From contig JAJYXX010000181.1 of NCBI GenBank assembly GCA_021801545.1, positions 1 to 7,130 on the forward strand: a DNA stretch of 7,130 nucleotides, in the 5' to 3' direction. Of this stretch, positions 5,653 through 7,130 are shown one piece after another. The stretch's first letter is position 1. The number at the start of each line of letters is the position of its first letter. A program made the translations under genes and the position numbers. Under the pieces are notes generated by a model that was not told where the DNA came from, did not search any database, and saw only the letters and a program-made list of their open reading frames with translations. The DNA comes from Chloroflexota bacterium (lineage in GTDB: Bacteria > Chloroflexota > Limnocylindria > Limnocylindrales > CSP1-4).

Positions 5653-5671
5653 ATCGCAACTAATTGCGATA
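5652..5671. promoter_or_regulatory. Operator-like dyad TATCGCAA-N4-TTGCGATA, probable Fur-superfamily binding site
   Basis: The arms TATCGCAA (5652-5659) and TTGCGATA (5664-5671) are perfect 8-base inverted repeats around the centre CTAA. It is the most AT-rich symmetrical element in its surroundings, abuts the -10 box and covers the predicted transcription start, the classic position for a repressor. The operon it controls ends in a Fur-superfamily regulator, whose relatives bind dyads of this size, so autoregulation is the natural inference. The half-sites do not match the classical Fur box; they share the GCAA/TTGC core of TTGCAA-type half-sites described for the Streptomyces nickel regulator Nur. 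Confidence 0.7.
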
Positions 5672-5675
5672 ACCG

Positions 5676-5690
5676 AAGGAGCCCGGGTTG
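5676..5690 (+). promoter_or_regulatory. Strong ribosome binding site deciding a TTG start
   Basis: AAGGAG (5676-5681) is followed after 6 bases by TTG (5688-5690). The spacing is ideal, and no ATG or GTG in the frame is equally well placed before the first membrane span, so TTG is the likely start. Confidence 0.75.
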
Positions 5691-6701
5691 TCCGTCAGTC
5701 CAGTCGATCTCGTCTCTCTGCCCCTGTTCTCGCTCGCCTCGGCGGGCGGTTTCGGCCTGCTCGTCACCGCGCTCCTGCTCGGGATCCGTCACGGCATCGA
5801 CTGGGACCACATCGCGGCGATCACGGACATCACCTCGACGACCTCGGCGGCCGACGCCGGGACGGTCGTCCACGAGCTCCAGCACGGGAGCCCGACCCAC
5901 GATCACGATCACGATCACGGGCATGGCGGCCTCTCGGAGCTGCACGCCCACGACCTTGGACCGGGCGCGGCGACCCTCGCCCTGCCGGTCGCCCCGGCCT
6001 CCGTCCTGCCCACGGTCCCGCGCCGCCGGCTGCTCGTCGAGCAGCGCCACGCGATCGTCCTCGGCACGCTCTATGCGCTTGGCCACGGCTCGGTCGTGGC
6101 GATGCTCGGACTGGCCGCGCTCCTGTTCGGCGCCGTGCTGCCGGACTGGGTCGACCCGATCATGAGCCGGGTCGTCGGACTGACGCTGCTCGTGCTCGGG
6201 ATCTGGGTCTTCGTCTCGCTCTACCAGTACGCGCGGCACGGCGCCGAGTTCCGGCTGCGGAGCCGCTGGATGCTCGTCTTCGATGTCGTCCGCCACGCCT
6301 GGCGGCGGTTCCAGGCACGGCTCCACGGCCACGAGCATGCCGCGCCAATCGAGATGAGCTCGTATGGACCGCGGACGGCCTTCGGGGTCGGGATGATCCA
6401 CGGCATCGGCGCCGAGACTGGCACTCAGGTCCTGCTGATCGCGGCGATCGGCGGGGCGTCCGGTGTGGGCCTTGGTGTGCCGATGATGCTCACATTCATC
6501 ATCGGGCTGCTCATCTCGAACACGGTGATCGTGCTCGTGACCGCGACCGGCTTCGTCGCCAGCCAGCTCCGCCAGCGGATCTACCTCGTGGTCGGGGTCC
6601 TGGCGGGTGTGCTGAGCATCTACGTCGGGCTCGTCTTCCTGCTCGGTGTCGACGGCCTGCTGCCGGACCTGGAGCGGATCCTGAGCTTCATCGGTGCCTG
6701 A
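5688..6701 (+). CDS. NiCoT-like (HoxN/NixA family) divalent metal transporter, divergent subtype
   Basis: A 337-residue membrane protein of the nickel/cobalt transporter type, which takes up divalent metal across the cytoplasmic membrane. The hallmark HX4DH motif is intact in RHGIDWDHIAAI at 34-45 (His35, Asp40, His41), and the second family motif appears as YALGHGSVV at 129-137. Hydrophobic spans lie at about 20-33, 122-150, 160-181, 231-256, 262-287 and 298-320. A long loop at 56-120 holds a His/Asp-rich stretch (HDHDHDHGHG at 71-80, plus His62, 66, 86, 88), and a second His cluster (HGHEH) lies at 213-217. Later motifs are altered: IGAETGTQ at 240-247 where classical members have LGFDTATE, and GLLISNT at 273-279 where they have a GMxxxDT form. 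Metal specificity may therefore differ (Ni, Co or Zn). It starts with TTG behind AAGGAG, sits behind an operator, and overlaps the Fur-family gene by 8 bases. Confidence 0.85.
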   Translation: MSVSPVDLVSLPLFSLASAGGFGLLVTALLLGIRHGIDWDHIAAITDITSTTSAADAGTVVHELQHGSPTHDHDHDHGHGGLSELHAHDLGPGAATLALPVAPASVLPTVPRRRLLVEQRHAIVLGTLYALGHGSVVAMLGLAALLFGAVLPDWVDPIMSRVVGLTLLVLGIWVFVSLYQYARHGAEFRLRSRWMLVFDVVRHAWRRFQARLHGHEHAAPIEMSSYGPRTAFGVGMIHGIGAETGTQVLLIAAIGGASGVGLGVPMMLTFIIGLLISNTVIVLVTATGFVASQLRQRIYLVVGVLAGVLSIYVGLVFLLGVDGLLPDLERILSFIGA

Positions 6702-7130
6702 CGTACCGACCCACCGACCAGACTGGTCCGCCGTCCGGGACCGGCTGCGCGCCCGCGGCCTGCGCTGGACGCCCCAGCGGCGAACCCTGATCGACGTCCT
6801 CGCCGCGACCGACGGCCACGTGACCGGCGCCGAACTCGTCGAGCGCTGCCGGGAGGTCGATCCGGCGACGACGCCCTCGACGGTCTACCGGACGCTCGAC
6901 GTCCTCGAGCAGCTCGGGCTCGTCCGCCATGGCCACGGCGCCGACGGCCGCGAGGAGTTCCACGTCCTCCCCGACGCGGAGCACGGCCACCTCCACTGCC
7001 GCGGCTGCGGCGCCACCCTGGAGATCGACGCCGACGAGGCGGCCGCGTTCGTCGCGGCGCTCGAGGCCCGCCACGGGTTCGCGATCGACCTGTCGCACAT
7101 CACGGTCGTCGGCCGCTGCGCCGGTTGCCG
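6694..7130 (+). CDS. Fur-superfamily metalloregulator (Zur/Nur-like), C-terminus cut by window edge
   Basis: A metal-dependent DNA-binding repressor; 145 codons are visible from the GTG at 6694 and the C-terminal end is off the window. The N-terminal winged helix has GLRWTPQRRTLIDVL at 22-36 and the recognition helix TPSTVYRTLDVL at 60-71 (Tyr65, Arg66), both standard for the family. The dimerisation part has two CxxC pairs, CRGC at 102-105 and CAGC at 142-145, the usual structural zinc site. Ungapped alignment to E. coli Fur around FHVLPDAEHGHLHC (89-102) puts His90, His97 and His99 at the positions of Glu81, His88 and His90, and His42 at His33, so the sensing site looks all-histidine, unlike iron-sensing Fur. 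The GTG overlaps the transporter stop by 8 bases, so the two are probably co-translated, and the operator dyad upstream is its likely target. Zinc or nickel sensing are both possible. Confidence 0.92.
   Translation, partial: MPDVPTHRPDWSAVRDRLRARGLRWTPQRRTLIDVLAATDGHVTGAELVERCREVDPATTPSTVYRTLDVLEQLGLVRHGHGADGREEFHVLPDAEHGHLHCRGCGATLEIDADEAAAFVAALEARHGFAIDLSHITVVGRCAGC

Noticed and set aside
5052..6401. Long minus-strand open frame opposite the metal transporter and across the TusA-family gene
   Set aside because: It is out of frame with the TusA-family protein and antisense to the transporter, with biased charged composition and no domain.
4829..6790. Long plus-strand open frame covering the end of the operon, the TusA-family gene and the transporter
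   Set aside because: Ser/Arg-rich shadow translation that crosses clear gene boundaries on both strands.
1..7130. CRISPR array, insertion sequence, tRNA or rRNA gene
   Set aside because: No regularly spaced 25-40 base repeats, transposase motifs, terminal inverted repeats with target duplications, or tRNA/rRNA-like sequence were seen.

Overview
The window is very GC-rich (roughly 70% by eye), with codons strongly biased to G or C in the third position. The genes are tightly packed, and most long reading frames in other frames or on the opposite strand are shadows of real genes. GTG and TTG starts, apparently leaderless promoters with TAnnnT -10 boxes, and the protein types point to a high-GC bacterium such as a Chloroflexota (Limnocylindria-like) or actinobacterial lineage. 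That placement is an inference and cannot be settled from this window.

Layout: (1) 1-793, minus strand: a monoacylglycerol lipase/lysophospholipase-type alpha/beta hydrolase. Its start and catalytic triad are visible and only the extreme C-terminus runs off the left edge. (2) 794-1443: a 650-base divergent intergenic region without a convincing gene. It is rich in short repeats, inverted repeats and a 21-base tandem repeat, with a promoter-like element at each end. (3) 1444-5076, plus strand: a four-gene ABC-2 exporter operon in the order ATPase, permease, ATPase, permease. Every junction is a 4-base ATGA overlap, so translation is probably coupled. The substrate cannot be read from the sequence. 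(4) 5183-5422, minus strand: a small TusA-family sulfur-carrier protein convergent with the ABC operon. (5) 5423-5687: a divergent regulatory region. It holds a consensus TTGACA -35 element, a 20-base near-perfect dyad over the predicted transcription start, and a strong ribosome binding site. (6) 5688-7130, plus strand: a NiCoT-like metal transporter with a TTG start and a histidine-rich loop, overlapping by 8 bases a Fur-superfamily metalloregulator that runs off the right edge.

Functionally, the right-hand part looks like a self-contained metal-homeostasis unit: operator, membrane metal transporter and metal-sensing repressor, probably autoregulated through the dyad. The transporter keeps the HX4DH motif but has changed the acidic residues of later NiCoT signatures. 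The regulator appears to have an all-histidine sensing site. The unit may therefore be tuned to a metal other than the one general annotation would suggest. The ABC operon is a separate export unit. The hydrolase and TusA protein are single genes on the opposite strand.
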